Source: an uncultured Bacteroidales bacterium (GTDB lineage Bacteria; Bacteroidota; Bacteroidia; Bacteroidales; UBA932). From it: 64,000 bases of DNA. Below, one piece after another: positions 15,944 through 26,200 of the stretch (positions within the stretch are counted from its first letter, which is position 1; every line of letters begins with the position of its first letter). A program made the translations under genes and the position numbers. The notes beneath the pieces were generated by a model that saw nothing but the letters and a program-made list of their open reading frames with translations, was not told the DNA's origin and made no database searches. The DNA lies in contig ONQP01000001.1 of the NCBI GenBank assembly GCA_900319975.1, positions 1 through 64,000 of the forward strand. The letters are read 5' to 3'.

Positions 15944-16918
15944 ATGAAAAAACTCAGTCTGATCTCCCTCCTTTTCGCCGCGGCTCTTTGCGGGCTTCCT
16001 GCGGCGGCGCAGTCCATTTGTTTCTGGACCAACGACGCGGACGCCGTACCGATCCGCATCTACATCGACCACGAGTATTTCGGCGACGTGACCGTCGCCT
16101 TCGAGGAGCAGCCCCTGATCGACACCGAGGGCTGCCTGAGCGTGGACACGACGCCCGACCGCCACGAGCTCACGGCCGTGGACAAGTACGGCCGCGTCTA
16201 CAAAGGCTGGCCGGGCTGGATCCGCCCGCGCACAGACAAGGTCAACTATCTGAAACTCAGCGCCGGGCAGTTCCGCACCGTGGACCGGGAGGATTATGAC
16301 TGGGTGTTCGTGGACTGGATCCCGGTCTATGTGGACATCCCCGTCGCCGGCTACGGCGTCCCGATCGAGAACCTCGATCCGCTGGTCGACAGCGACCTGC
16401 TGATCGGGATGGGCGTCGCCGCGGTGGGCGCGACGGCCGCGTTGGGCGTCGCCGCCGCCCGCAACTGGGGCATCCCGGACAACCGTTTCCCGTATGTCGC
16501 CCTCGGCCTGGGCACCGAAATCCTGCCCGTCCTGCGGGAATGGCGCAACGTGATCCAGTTCCGGACCCGCTTCGGCAACCTCGGCGGCGTGTCGCTGATG
16601 GCGGACGCCGGCCTGGCCACCGTCTTCGACTACTACAGCCGTCCCTACGCGTCGGTCGGCGACGCCGCCAACATCTTCACCTTCAGCGTCGGCGCCGGCC
16701 TGGACTATGGCGGATTCGGCTTCTCCATCCACTACAAGCCGGCCATCAGGGAGTCTTTCGACACCTTCCTGAAGGCCCGTCTCGCCTATGACTGGTGGGT
16801 CTCCAGAGACACCGCCATCAACTTCCACGCAGGATTCGGCGTGGGCGGTTTCGGCGAGGAAGGGCTGTTCGACTACTACGAATTCCCCTTCGGCGTCGGC
16901 CTCCTGTTCAAACTGTAA
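15944..16918 (+). CDS. Secreted protein of unknown function
   Basis: 324 aa. Sec signal peptide MKKLSLISLLFAAALCGLPA with cleavage near AAAQ. The first half (about 25-140) is rich in Asp, Val and aromatic residues (IRIYIDHEYFGDVTVAFEEQ), resembling a small PEGA-like or Ig-like module. Then a Gly/Ala-rich hydrophobic stretch (LLIGMGVAAVGATAALGVAA), then alternating beta-like strands to the end (GVGLLFKL), which may form an outer-membrane barrel or periplasmic beta domain. No known family recognised. I chose ATG 15944 because it follows the -7 box and begins the signal peptide. It is 1 nt from the symporter start. Confidence 0.75.
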   Translation: MKKLSLISLLFAAALCGLPAAAQSICFWTNDADAVPIRIYIDHEYFGDVTVAFEEQPLIDTEGCLSVDTTPDRHELTAVDKYGRVYKGWPGWIRPRTDKVNYLKLSAGQFRTVDREDYDWVFVDWIPVYVDIPVAGYGVPIENLDPLVDSDLLIGMGVAAVGATAALGVAAARNWGIPDNRFPYVALGLGTEILPVLREWRNVIQFRTRFGNLGGVSLMADAGLATVFDYYSRPYASVGDAANIFTFSVGAGLDYGGFGFSIHYKPAIRESFDTFLKARLAYDWWVSRDTAINFHAGFGVGGFGEEGLFDYYEFPFGVGLLFKL

Positions 16919-16919
16919 C

Positions 16920-18395
16920 ATGTCTCCCGCCGTCCTGCTGCTCGTCATCGCTTTGTACCTGGGCGCCGTCATCGGCGCCAGCTGGTGGATTTCGCGGCGC
17001 GCGCAGGGCAGCGCGGATTTCTTCCGGGGCGGCCGCAAGTCGCCCTGGTGGGCCGTGGCGGTGGCCATGGTCAGCACCTCAATTTCCGGCATCACCTTCG
17101 TGTCCGTGCCGGGTATGGTGGCGGCCTCGCAGTGGGGCTACCTGCAGATGGCCGTAGGCTTCGTGGCGGGCTACGCCGTGATCGCCTACGTGCTGCTGCC
17201 GCTCTACTACCGCCTCAACCTGAGCAGCCTCTACGCGTGGCTCGAGGACCGTTTCGGGACGTGGAGCCACCGGGCGGGCGCCGGTTTCTTCCTGCTCTCC
17301 AAGGTCCTGCTCTGCGGGGTGCGGATGTACCTGACGGCCATCGTGCTGCAGCTCATCGTCTTCGCGCCGCTGGGCATTCCTTTCTGGGTCAACGTGGCCG
17401 CCACGATGCTGTGCGTGTGGCTCTACACCTTCCGCGGCGGGGTGCGCTCGCTGGTCTGGACCGACATGGTGCAGACGCTCGCGCTCGTGACCGTGGTGGT
17501 GCTGTGCCTGGTGCAGATCGGGCGGGCGATGGGGCTGGACGCAGGCGCGCTGTACGGCAGCCTGCGGGACAGCGGGATGAGCCGCATCTGGTTCTTCGAC
17601 GACTGGCGCGACACGCGCTTCTTCTGGAAGCAGTTCTTCGCCGGGATGTTCACGACGGTAGCGATGACGGGGCTGGACCAGGACATGATGCAGAAGAACC
17701 TGTCCTGCAAGACTTTGCGCGCCAGCCAGCGCAATATGATGTGCTACGGCGCCGCCTTCATCCCGGTCAACCTGCTCTTCCTCGCGCTCGGCGTGCTGCT
17801 CTATCAGTTCGCCGCGGCGCGCGGCATTTCCGTGGCGAAGCCCGACGACCTCTTCCCCACCATCGCGTGCGGGACGGACGCCGCCGGCGCGGCCTATATG
17901 CCGCCCGTCGCCTCCCTGCTGTTCGCCCTCGGCCTCACGGCCTCGGCCTTCAGCAGCTCCGGCTCCGCGCTCACCGCGCTCACGACCACCTTCACCCTGG
18001 ACTTCCTGCACGCGGACAGGCGCCAGGACGAGGCGGGGCTGCTGCGCACCCGCCGCCGCGTCCACCTCGGCGCCGCCGTCGTGCTGGGCCTCGTGATCCT
18101 GGGCTTCGGCGCCATCCGCGACGGGAGCGTGATCGACGCCATCTACACCGTCGCCGGCTACACCTACGGCCCCCTGCTGGGCCTGTTCTTCTTCGGCATC
18201 CTGACCCGGCGCCGCGTGCGCGACGGCTGGGTCCCGTTCATCTGCCTGCTCTCGCCCGTGCTCTGCTACATCCTGTCCGCGCACAGCGCCGAATGGCTGG
18301 GCGGCTACCGGGTCGGCTTCGAACTGCTGCTGATCAACGCCGGGCTGACCTGGCTGGGCCTCTGGCTCAGCGGGATCGGGCTGCGGCGCGGATAA
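16920..18395 (+). CDS. Sodium:solute symporter (SSS family)
   Basis: 491 aa with about 13 membrane helices and the LeuT-like SSS fold. Signatures: DFFRGGRKSPWWAVAVAMVS with STSISGITFVSVPG (sodium site in helix 1), LPLYYRLNLSSLYAWLEDRFG, and FSSSGSALTALTTTFTLDF. It couples inward Na+ flow to solute uptake. The substrate is not evident; sialic acid, myo-inositol, proline and others occur in the family. ATG 16920 is chosen because it lies just after the upstream stop and begins the first helix. Confidence 0.92.
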   Translation: MSPAVLLLVIALYLGAVIGASWWISRRAQGSADFFRGGRKSPWWAVAVAMVSTSISGITFVSVPGMVAASQWGYLQMAVGFVAGYAVIAYVLLPLYYRLNLSSLYAWLEDRFGTWSHRAGAGFFLLSKVLLCGVRMYLTAIVLQLIVFAPLGIPFWVNVAATMLCVWLYTFRGGVRSLVWTDMVQTLALVTVVVLCLVQIGRAMGLDAGALYGSLRDSGMSRIWFFDDWRDTRFFWKQFFAGMFTTVAMTGLDQDMMQKNLSCKTLRASQRNMMCYGAAFIPVNLLFLALGVLLYQFAAARGISVAKPDDLFPTIACGTDAAGAAYMPPVASLLFALGLTASAFSSSGSALTALTTTFTLDFLHADRRQDEAGLLRTRRRVHLGAAVVLGLVILGFGAIRDGSVIDAIYTVAGYTYGPLLGLFFFGILTRRRVRDGWVPFICLLSPVLCYILSAHSAEWLGGYRVGFELLLINAGLTWLGLWLSGIGLRRG

Positions 18396-18410
18396 TCCCC
18401 GGGCTTTTCG

Positions 18411-18418
18411 TATCTTTG
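18411..18418 (+). promoter_or_regulatory. -7 box of the DUF3108 gene
   Basis: TATCTTTG followed by C, ending 5 nt before the ATG at 18424, compatible with a leaderless mRNA. Confidence 0.65.
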
Positions 18419-18423
18419 CGGCG

Positions 18424-19167
18424 ATGAAACGAATCCTTTCCGTCCTCCTCCTGCTGCTGGCCTGCACGGCCGCAGACGCACGCAAGCTCCCGGCCGGCGC
18501 CCTCGGCACGGTCACCTACGACGTCCGCTACAAGCTGGGCGCGATGAACGCCAAGGTCGCCACGGCCACCATCTCGCTGGACCCTGCGACCCGGGAGGGC
18601 CAGGCAGCCTACCATACCCACGCGCTCATCCGGACTTCGTCCATCTTCCGCCTCTTCCTCAGCTCGGACTACGTCGTCGACGCCTGGATCGGCCAGGCCG
18701 ACCTGCAGCCGGTCTATTTCATCAATCCCTTCAAGAAGGGCGGCAAGGAGGGCAAATTCGAATGCATCTACCGCGGCAGCGACATCGAAGTCATCTCCGT
18801 GATGCCGTCGAAAGGCACCGAGCGCAAGGTCCTGCCCCAGGACGGGCGCACGATGGACCTGCTGACGCTGCTGCACCATGTCCGTTTCCTTGAAATGGAC
18901 GCTTCTTCCCGCCCCCTGTCGCTGCAGGTCCTGATGGGCGGCTCCGCCTTCCCGGGCGTCCTGACCTGCGAGGGCCCGGACGCGGAACGCTTCCCCGGCC
19001 AGGCCACGGAGCGCTTCCTGCTCCGCCTGACGGAGCGCGGCCTGATGGAGAACGGCAGCGGCAATGAGATCCACCTCTGGCGCTCAACAGGAACTGACCG
19101 CCGTCTGCTCGGCCTCGAGGTTCCTCTCAGCACGGGCACGATGGCGGTCAGCATAACCAATATTTAA
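18424..19167 (+). CDS. DUF3108 domain periplasmic protein
   Basis: 247 aa. Signal peptide MKRILSVLLLLLACTAADA with cleavage near ADA-RK. The mature part matches the DUF3108 pattern: LGTVTYDVRYKLGAMNAKVATATISL, SSIFRLFLSSDYVVDAWI, LQPVYFINPFKKGGKEGKF, and DLLTLLHHVRFLEM. A periplasmic beta-sandwich of unknown function. It has its own -7 box and faces the GH3 gene tail to tail, with only 10 nt between the stops. Confidence 0.82.
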   Translation: MKRILSVLLLLLACTAADARKLPAGALGTVTYDVRYKLGAMNAKVATATISLDPATREGQAAYHTHALIRTSSIFRLFLSSDYVVDAWIGQADLQPVYFINPFKKGGKEGKFECIYRGSDIEVISVMPSKGTERKVLPQDGRTMDLLTLLHHVRFLEMDASSRPLSLQVLMGGSAFPGVLTCEGPDAERFPGQATERFLLRLTERGLMENGSGNEIHLWRSTGTDRRLLGLEVPLSTGTMAVSITNI

Positions 19168-19177
19168 TTAATCCTAA

Positions 19178-21445
19178 TTATAGCATTATAGAAATGCTCT
19201 GACGAATGTCCCGGGAACTGGCTGCGGCCGAAATGACGTATTCGCCCGCATCAAGTTTCCACGCCCGCTCATAGCCGTCGAACCAGCGCAGGTCCGCCAG
19301 TTTGACGGTCATCGTGAGCACTTCGCTGGCCTTGGGCTTCAGTTCGGACGTCTTTCCGAAAGCTCGGAGTTCCTTCACGGGTTTCACGGCGCTTCCTTCC
19401 GGCGCGCCGACATAGATCTGCACGGCTTCGCGGCCGCTGCGTTTGCCGGTGTTGGTCACCTTCACGCTGATCTTCAGCTCGTCGCCGTCGCGCTCGGCCT
19501 TCAGGTCGGAATACGCGAAATCCGTGTAGCTCAGGCCAAAGCCGAAAGGATACAGGATCGTCTCGGGATGGCGGTCGAAGTGGCGGTAGCCGACGAAGAT
19601 GTCTTCGTCGTAGTTGACGTCGCCGGGATTGCCGTTGGACATCGGGAAGTCTTTGGCGGAAGAATAATCCTCATAACGTTTCGCGATCGTCATCGGCAGC
19701 TTGCCCGAAGGGGAAACCTTGCCGGCGAGGATGTCGGCCACGCTGTTGCCAGCTTCCTGCCCGTCCATCCAGGTATGGAGGATCGCATCCGGCTGGTCGC
19801 TCCAGCCCATGTCCACGATGTTGCCCATATTCAGCAGGACGATCACCTTCTTGCCGGCCTTGTGGAAGGTCTCGCAGAGCAGGTCGACGTTCGCCTGTTC
19901 GGTCTCCGAGAGATACCAGTCGCCCGGGGTCAGGGTGCGGTCTCCGCCTTCGCCGGCCATCCGGCCGATGCTGTAGACGCAGACGTCATTGCGCTTCGCA
20001 GCGGCCTGCGCGGTCTCCCGGCTGATGGCCGTCTCCTGCACGGTGGGGATGATCCAGAAGTACTCCGCCGGCTGCTTGGCCTTCTCCTGCTTCACATACT
20101 CGCGGTAGGATTCGGCCAGCTGCTTGTCCAGCCGGAACCCGGCAGCCTCCAGTCCCGCATCGACGGTCACCTTGTAGGCGCGGTTCACGTAGCCGGAGCC
20201 GGAGCCGCCAACCATCGTGTCATAGGACGGCACGCCGAAGAGGGCCACCTTGCCCTTCTTGCCCAGGGGCAGGGCGCTATCGTTCTTCAGCAGGACCATT
20301 CCCTGGGCCGCGGCCTCGCGCGTAATCTGGGCGTGCGCGGCGAGGTCGGGCTTGTTGCTGTACTCGTAGCGCTTGAAGGTGGGCGACGCCACCATCACCT
20401 GCAGGATGCGGCGGACGCAGTCGTCCAGGAAGCGGATGTCCAGGCGGCCGCTCTGCACGGCGTCGAGGATGTCGTCATACTGGTGGGGCGTGCCCGGCAT
20501 CAGCATGTCGTTGCCGGCCGCGATCTGGCGCGCACCGTTCTCCTCGGCCCACCAGTCGGTCATCACGAAGCCCTTGAAGCCCCATTCTCCGCGGAGAACG
20601 TCCGTCAACAGCCAGCGGTTTTCCGAGGAAAGCACGCCGTTGATCTTGTTGTAGGAAGACATGATGGTCCAGGGCTGGGCCTCTTTCACGACGATCTCAA
20701 AGCCTTTGAGATAGATCTCGCGCAGGGCGCGCTCGCTCACGGAAGCGTTCTGCCCGTTGCGCAGGGTCTCCTGGCTGTTGGCGGCGAAGTGCTTCACGGA
20801 AGTACCGACGCCGTTGCTCTGGACGCCGCGGACATAAGCGGCGGCAATCTTTCCCGCGAGCAGCGGATCTTCGCTGTAATACTCGAAGTTGCGCCCGCAC
20901 AGCGGGTTGCGGTGGATGTTCATCGCCGGGGCGAGAAGCACGTCGGCGCCGTATTCCAGGACCTCGTTGCCCATGGCGGCCGTCACGCGCTCGACGAGTC
21001 CGGTATCCCACGATGCCGACAGGAGCGACCCGATGGGGAAGGCGGTGCAATAGTAGGTATTGTCATCGCCCGGGCGGGTGGCGTCGATGCGGAGACCGGC
21101 AGGGCCGTCGGCAAGGACCATCGTGGTGATTCCCAGCCGTTCCACGGGCACGACATCGCCGGCGGCGCCCTTCACGCGGCCGCTGGAGAAGGCGGTGACG
21201 CCGTCGCTCTGGGGCTTCTCGACAAGGCCGCGCATGTCCACGGACTTGCGCTCCGGCATCCCGGGCGCGGGCCCGGGGCCGTTCTCATCTCCTACATAGC
21301 GGTTGGCGCCTACGACGAGGGTGATTTTCTCCTCGAGCGTCATCGCCTTCAATACCTCATCGATATTGTTGCGTTCGAGCTGGGGGACCTGCGCGAAGGC
21401 CACCATTGTACAGAGCAAAGCTCCGGTCGTAAGGATTGCTTTCAT
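19178..21445 (-). CDS. Glycoside hydrolase family 3 (beta-glucosidase type)
   Basis: 755 aa. Signal peptide MKAILTTGALLCTMVAFAQV. The N-terminal GH3 (alpha/beta)8 domain includes LADGPAGLRI, the substrate loop VKHFAANSQETLR, and the nucleophile Asp297 in GFVMTDWWA. The second domain (GGSGSGYVN ... IGRMAGEGGDRT) carries the usual acid/base region, and the C-terminal 100 residues are a fibronectin-III-like domain (VKVTNTGKRSGREAVQIYV). It removes terminal beta-linked sugars from oligosaccharides in the periplasm. Fourth gene of the SusCD unit, 3 nt after susD. Confidence 0.95.
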   Translation of the reverse strand: MKAILTTGALLCTMVAFAQVPQLERNNIDEVLKAMTLEEKITLVVGANRYVGDENGPGPAPGMPERKSVDMRGLVEKPQSDGVTAFSSGRVKGAAGDVVPVERLGITTMVLADGPAGLRIDATRPGDDNTYYCTAFPIGSLLSASWDTGLVERVTAAMGNEVLEYGADVLLAPAMNIHRNPLCGRNFEYYSEDPLLAGKIAAAYVRGVQSNGVGTSVKHFAANSQETLRNGQNASVSERALREIYLKGFEIVVKEAQPWTIMSSYNKINGVLSSENRWLLTDVLRGEWGFKGFVMTDWWAEENGARQIAAGNDMLMPGTPHQYDDILDAVQSGRLDIRFLDDCVRRILQVMVASPTFKRYEYSNKPDLAAHAQITREAAAQGMVLLKNDSALPLGKKGKVALFGVPSYDTMVGGSGSGYVNRAYKVTVDAGLEAAGFRLDKQLAESYREYVKQEKAKQPAEYFWIIPTVQETAISRETAQAAAKRNDVCVYSIGRMAGEGGDRTLTPGDWYLSETEQANVDLLCETFHKAGKKVIVLLNMGNIVDMGWSDQPDAILHTWMDGQEAGNSVADILAGKVSPSGKLPMTIAKRYEDYSSAKDFPMSNGNPGDVNYDEDIFVGYRHFDRHPETILYPFGFGLSYTDFAYSDLKAERDGDELKISVKVTNTGKRSGREAVQIYVGAPEGSAVKPVKELRAFGKTSELKPKASEVLTMTVKLADLRWFDGYERAWKLDAGEYVISAAASSRDIRQSISIML

Positions 21446-21448
21446 ACG

Positions 21449-23215
21449 CTACTCGATCCAGCCGGTGTACTCGTCCGCGCTTTCGTAGCCGGCGTTCTGC
21501 TTGAACTTATACTCTTCGCCGGCGCCGGCGGAAAGGTTGATCTGCTCGGTCGGGATCGGAGCGAAGCCCTTCGTGATTTCAAAGCGCTTGCCGTAGCCGC
21601 CGTTGAAATCACTTGCGTGGTTCGTGCTCTTTCTGCCCTTGAAGTAGCACTCGACACCGTCCTGCTTGTCCAGCGCGGCCTTGGCATACTCCACGCCATA
21701 ACGGCGCAGGTCACCGAGTCTCACGCCTTCGAATGCGAGCTCCCAGCGGCGCTCGTTGCGGAGGTTCTCCTCCGTCAGCGGGATGGCGGGCAGACCGGCG
21801 CGGGCGCGCACCTTGTCGAAGGACGCCTTGTTTCCATTGATCTCGGCATCCATCAGCAGGACCTCGGCGAAGCGGATCAGCACCATGTCGTCACAGAAAT
21901 TGTACTGGTAGTCGTCCTTGGTCCAGGACAGGTTGTTGTACATGACGAGCAGATAAGACCATTTGATGGTTCCGGAAGCGTCCCGGCCCATCACGGGCAT
22001 CACCTTCGTCTGGTAATAACCGGTCTCCTGGCAGTTGTCGCCTTTCACGCCGTAATTATAGCCTCTCACGAAATCGTCGGGGCCCATGATGGAAGCTTCA
22101 CGACGCGGGTCGTCGGGCTCGATGGTCTCCCATTCCTTGATGAAGGCGGGGCTGACGGGGCAGTTGCCGTATCCGTAGCTCAGCGGGAAGGTGTCTCCGT
22201 TCAGGCACTTCTGCTTGTTGCCCCGGACACCGCCGATGAAGAGGGCGGTCTGGTTGGAATATTTGCGGTAGGGGTCGCCGGCGCTCAAGGCGTTGAACTT
22301 GATCACGAACATCGCTTCCGGATTGACTTTACCGTCATCGGACACATAAGCGTAGCCTTTGTCCTTCCACTTGGCCGGGCAAAGCTCGTCGGACATCGTG
22401 ATGCGGTTGCTGTACGCCCACAGGTTGTGGAAGTCCGGGACCAGGGAGTAGCCCGAATTCTCGACGCAGTCCTTGATATATGCGCCCACGGCCGCTTTGG
22501 TAAGCTCCGTCCCGTCGGGAAGGCTGACCACCTCGTCGTTGTAGAATCCGGAATAGAACAGGTAAACGCGGCCGAGAAGGGCCTCAGCGCAGTATTTGTC
22601 GACGTGGCCGTCGCCTGTGGACCGCCGGGAAGGCATGATGTCGATGGCCGTCTTGAGGTCCAGCATGATCTGTCCCCAGAGCGCTTCCCCGGAGATCTGG
22701 GGAAGGGTGGGATCCGCCACGGTGGTCAGGGGGCAGGGCACGTTCCCGAACTGGCTCGCCAGCTCGTAGTAATAATAGGCGCGCAGGAACAGGGCCTGGC
22801 CGGTGTAATCGGCCTTCATCTCCTCGGAGATGAAAGAGCAGTCCTTGAGCACCTCGAGCGCGTTGTTCGCCCGCGCGATACCCACGTAGCGGCTTTTATA
22901 GACTCCGTTGTAGCCGTCGCCCTGCTTGAGCATCATGTCCGCGGCCTGGATGATGGAGACGTTGGCGCCGTCGCCGCCGAGGCATTCGTCGGCCGTCGCC
23001 AGCGCCCAGGGATAATGCCACGTGACTTTGTTGGACTCCTGGATGGCGTTCAGGTTGTTGTAGATACCGGTCAGCATCTGCTCCACCTCTCCGGCATTCG
23101 AAGGGAAGTCGGCCGTGGTCTTGGTCATATAGTTGGTCGTATCGAGAAGGCCCTCGCAGGAGGCGGCCAGAAGCGTCAATGCGGCAACTGCCGTTATTTT
23201 CAATAATGTTTTCAT
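21449..23215 (-). CDS. SusD/RagB-like outer-membrane lipoprotein
   Basis: 588 aa. Lipoprotein signal MKTLLKITAVAALTLLAASC. SusD features: N-terminal LDTTNYMTKTTADFPSN, TPR-like helices (ALFLRAYYYYELASQFGNVPCPLT) and C-terminal ELAFEGVRLGDLRRYG with GKRFEITKGFAPIPTEQINL. It captures glycans at the cell surface and caps the SusC channel. I start at 23215 rather than 23224 because the signal peptide begins there. SusC ends 14 nt upstream. Confidence 0.94.
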   Translation of the reverse strand: MKTLLKITAVAALTLLAASCEGLLDTTNYMTKTTADFPSNAGEVEQMLTGIYNNLNAIQESNKVTWHYPWALATADECLGGDGANVSIIQAADMMLKQGDGYNGVYKSRYVGIARANNALEVLKDCSFISEEMKADYTGQALFLRAYYYYELASQFGNVPCPLTTVADPTLPQISGEALWGQIMLDLKTAIDIMPSRRSTGDGHVDKYCAEALLGRVYLFYSGFYNDEVVSLPDGTELTKAAVGAYIKDCVENSGYSLVPDFHNLWAYSNRITMSDELCPAKWKDKGYAYVSDDGKVNPEAMFVIKFNALSAGDPYRKYSNQTALFIGGVRGNKQKCLNGDTFPLSYGYGNCPVSPAFIKEWETIEPDDPRREASIMGPDDFVRGYNYGVKGDNCQETGYYQTKVMPVMGRDASGTIKWSYLLVMYNNLSWTKDDYQYNFCDDMVLIRFAEVLLMDAEINGNKASFDKVRARAGLPAIPLTEENLRNERRWELAFEGVRLGDLRRYGVEYAKAALDKQDGVECYFKGRKSTNHASDFNGGYGKRFEITKGFAPIPTEQINLSAGAGEEYKFKQNAGYESADEYTGWIE

Positions 23216-23229
23216 TTCAGACACGGTTA

Positions 23230-26200
23230 TTAGAATTTGATGTTGAGACCCGCGAGGATGGTGCGGGGCTGGGGATAGAAACCGAGGTCGATGCCCTTGG
23301 CCCAGGAGTCGAATCCGCTGGACGTTCCGACTTCAGGATCCATACCCTTGTATCCGGTGATCGTGAACAGGTTCTGGGCCTGGACATAGAGACGGAGCTG
23401 GCCGAACGGGGAATCTTTCCACAGTCTGTTGAAATCATATCCGAGCGTCACCGTCTGGAAGCGGAAGAAGTCGCCGTTCTCGATGAACATGTCGGTGTTG
23501 AGGCCTTTGCTGTTGCTGGAATACAGGATGGGCAGTTTGTTGGACGTGCCGGCACCGTGCCAGTAGTCATACACCTCCGTGGTATAGTTCTGATAAGGTC
23601 TGTGGCCGTATTGTCTCCAGGCACGGAAGATCTGGTGGCCGAACATGCCATATCCGCTGAGGCCGAAATCAAAGCCCTTGTAGTTGACGCTGATGTTGAG
23701 ACCCGCCGTGAAATGGGGGTTGGGGTCGCCGGTCATCCGCTTGTCGTTGTCCTGGTTGAGGACGCCGTCGCCATCGAGGTCAAGGACCCGGAGGTCGCCG
23801 GGCTGGGGATTGTCGCTGAGGGTCGGCTTGCCGGCGGCCAGCCAGGCGTCGACTTCCTCCTGCGTCTGGAAGACACCGTCCGTGACATAAGTGTGGAAAT
23901 AACCGATCGGATAGCCGACTTCGGCGCGGTACAGCTCGGCCGCCTGCTCGACGACGGCGCGGCCGTGGATGACGCCCTCGCCATTGGCGATGCGGGTGAC
24001 GATGTTCTTGTTGTAAGCACCGTTCACGCTGATGCTGTAGAAGAAGTCCTTGTCCACCTGGTCGTTCCAGCTGAGGGCAAGTTCGACACCGGTGTTGCGC
24101 ACGTCACCGCCGTTGATGTAAGGGGCGTCGGCGCCATAGTGACCCATGATGGGGGCTTTCACCAGCCAGTCCTTGGTGTCTTTCTGGTACCAGTCGAAGA
24201 TGACGCCCAGGCGGCTTCCGAAGAAACGGGCGTCCAGACCGAAATCAAGCTGCTGCGAGGTCTCCCAGGTAACATTGGGATTGGGGAGCTTGTCGGCGTA
24301 GGCGCCGTTGGCGGGCTGGTCGGTGATGCCGTGGCCGAAACCGTATCTGCCGTCATTCGGGCTGACCTGGACGGTAGCCAGATAGTGGAAGTTGTCGATC
24401 GCGCAGTTACCGTTCTGGCCCCAGCTTCCACGGAGCTTCAGGAAATTGAGGGTGTTCTTCACGCCCGCCATCCAGGGCTCGTTGGTCATCACCCAACCGG
24501 CGGAGACGGAAGGGAACGTGCCCCAGCGGTGACCCGGAGCGAAATTGGAGGAGCCGTCACGGCGAAGGATCACGGAAATCATATATTTCTCGGCGTAGTC
24601 GTAGTTGATACGTCCGAAGAAAGACTCGAGGCCGCTGTCATCCCAGGGAGATCCCTTGATCTTGCTCTCCGTGATCAGGCCCTTCATGTTGCCCACATAG
24701 GCGTGCGTGGGATCGTCCACCCACTTTCCGTCTTCCCGGCCGGCACCGACCGTCTCGCCGTAGCCGGAGTGCTCGATGGACATGCCGACCATCGCGTCGA
24801 AGTTGTGCTGGCCGATATGGAACTTGTATGTCGCCGTATTCTCCCAGGACCAGTTCCATCCGAGGCTGGCCTCCTGGGACACCTTGTCGACATCGAGGAA
24901 GCTCGTGGAATTGGCCTGATAGGTCATGTCATAGGAACGCCTGCTGCTGGCGCTCGCCTTATAGTTGAACTGGCTCCTGACGACCAGGTCCTTGATGGGC
25001 TGGATGCGCACGTTGGCGGACATGTTCAGCGCATAGTTGTATTTCCAGTTGTTGCCCTGGCTCGTCCTCGAGATCACATACAGCGGGTTCTTGGCGTCGC
25101 CGTCGAACTTGAAGATCCCGAAAGCCGCATAGTCCTCATAGGACGTGTACTCGCCGTCGGCCCTGCGCATGGGCGCGAGCGGGTTCGCCGTCAGTGCGTC
25201 GAACATATTGTTGGAGTACTGGTTACTGAGGTTGATGCCGCTCTTCGAGCTGTAGGAGAAGTTCACGTTCTCACCGACGGTGATGATGTCGAGATCGTCC
25301 TTCCGGAGAACCACGTGATCGGAGTTCAGGCGCACCGTCGCACGCTTGTAGTTGGAGGCTGCCGGCTTGCCGAAGATGCCTTCCTGGTTGGTGAAGCTGA
25401 CACCCATCGAGAATTTGGACCGGTCAGTTCCGCCGGCCAGATTGACGGCATGGTTGGAAACGGGGGCGTTGTCGTTGTGGAACTCCCGGATCCAGTTGGT
25501 GCCGGTGAAGGAACCGTCCATGATGCTCTTGTACAGCTCGGGGCTGAGGACGGTGGAGAAATCCGTGGGCGTGAGCCTGTTGTTCTTCTCCGCGGTGTTG
25601 ATCACCTCGATATACTGCCTGGCGTCCAGCACGGTCGGGATGACGGGTGCGTTCTGCCACCCGACATAGCCGTCGTAGCTGACCTGGAGATTGCCTTCCT
25701 TGCCCTGCTTGGTGGTCACGAGGATGACACCGTTCGCGGCCCGGGCGCCGTAAATGGCAGCCGAGGCCGCATCCTTCAGGATGTCGATGCTCTCGATGTC
25801 GGCGGGGTTGAGGGTGCTGATGTCGCCGCCGGCCACGCCGTCGATGACATACAGCGGCTTATAAGAGCCGATCGTACCCATACCGCGGATGTTGACGTTG
25901 AATCCGTCACCGGGCTGGCCGGAATTGGCGATGATGTTCACGCCGGGCGTCGAAGACTGCAGCGCGCCCAGCGCACTGGTGTTGTTGAGCTTCGCGAGGT
26001 CCTCGCCCTTGATCTGGATGGTCGAACCGGTGATCAGCTTCTTTTTCTGGACACCGTAGCCGACGACGACCACATCCTCGAGGAACTCCAGGCTGCTGGT
26101 GAGCACGACGTTGATGACGCTGTTCCCGTTCACGGCCACTTCCTTGGAATCATAGCCGAGCGAAGAGAACACCAGCACCGCATCAGCGCGCGTCACGATC

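Noticed and set aside
19568..23206. Very long open frame (1212 codons) antisense to GH3 and SusD genes
   Set aside because: It mirrors well-supported GC-rich genes; the predicted protein is low complexity in His, Val, Asp and Gly and matches no family.
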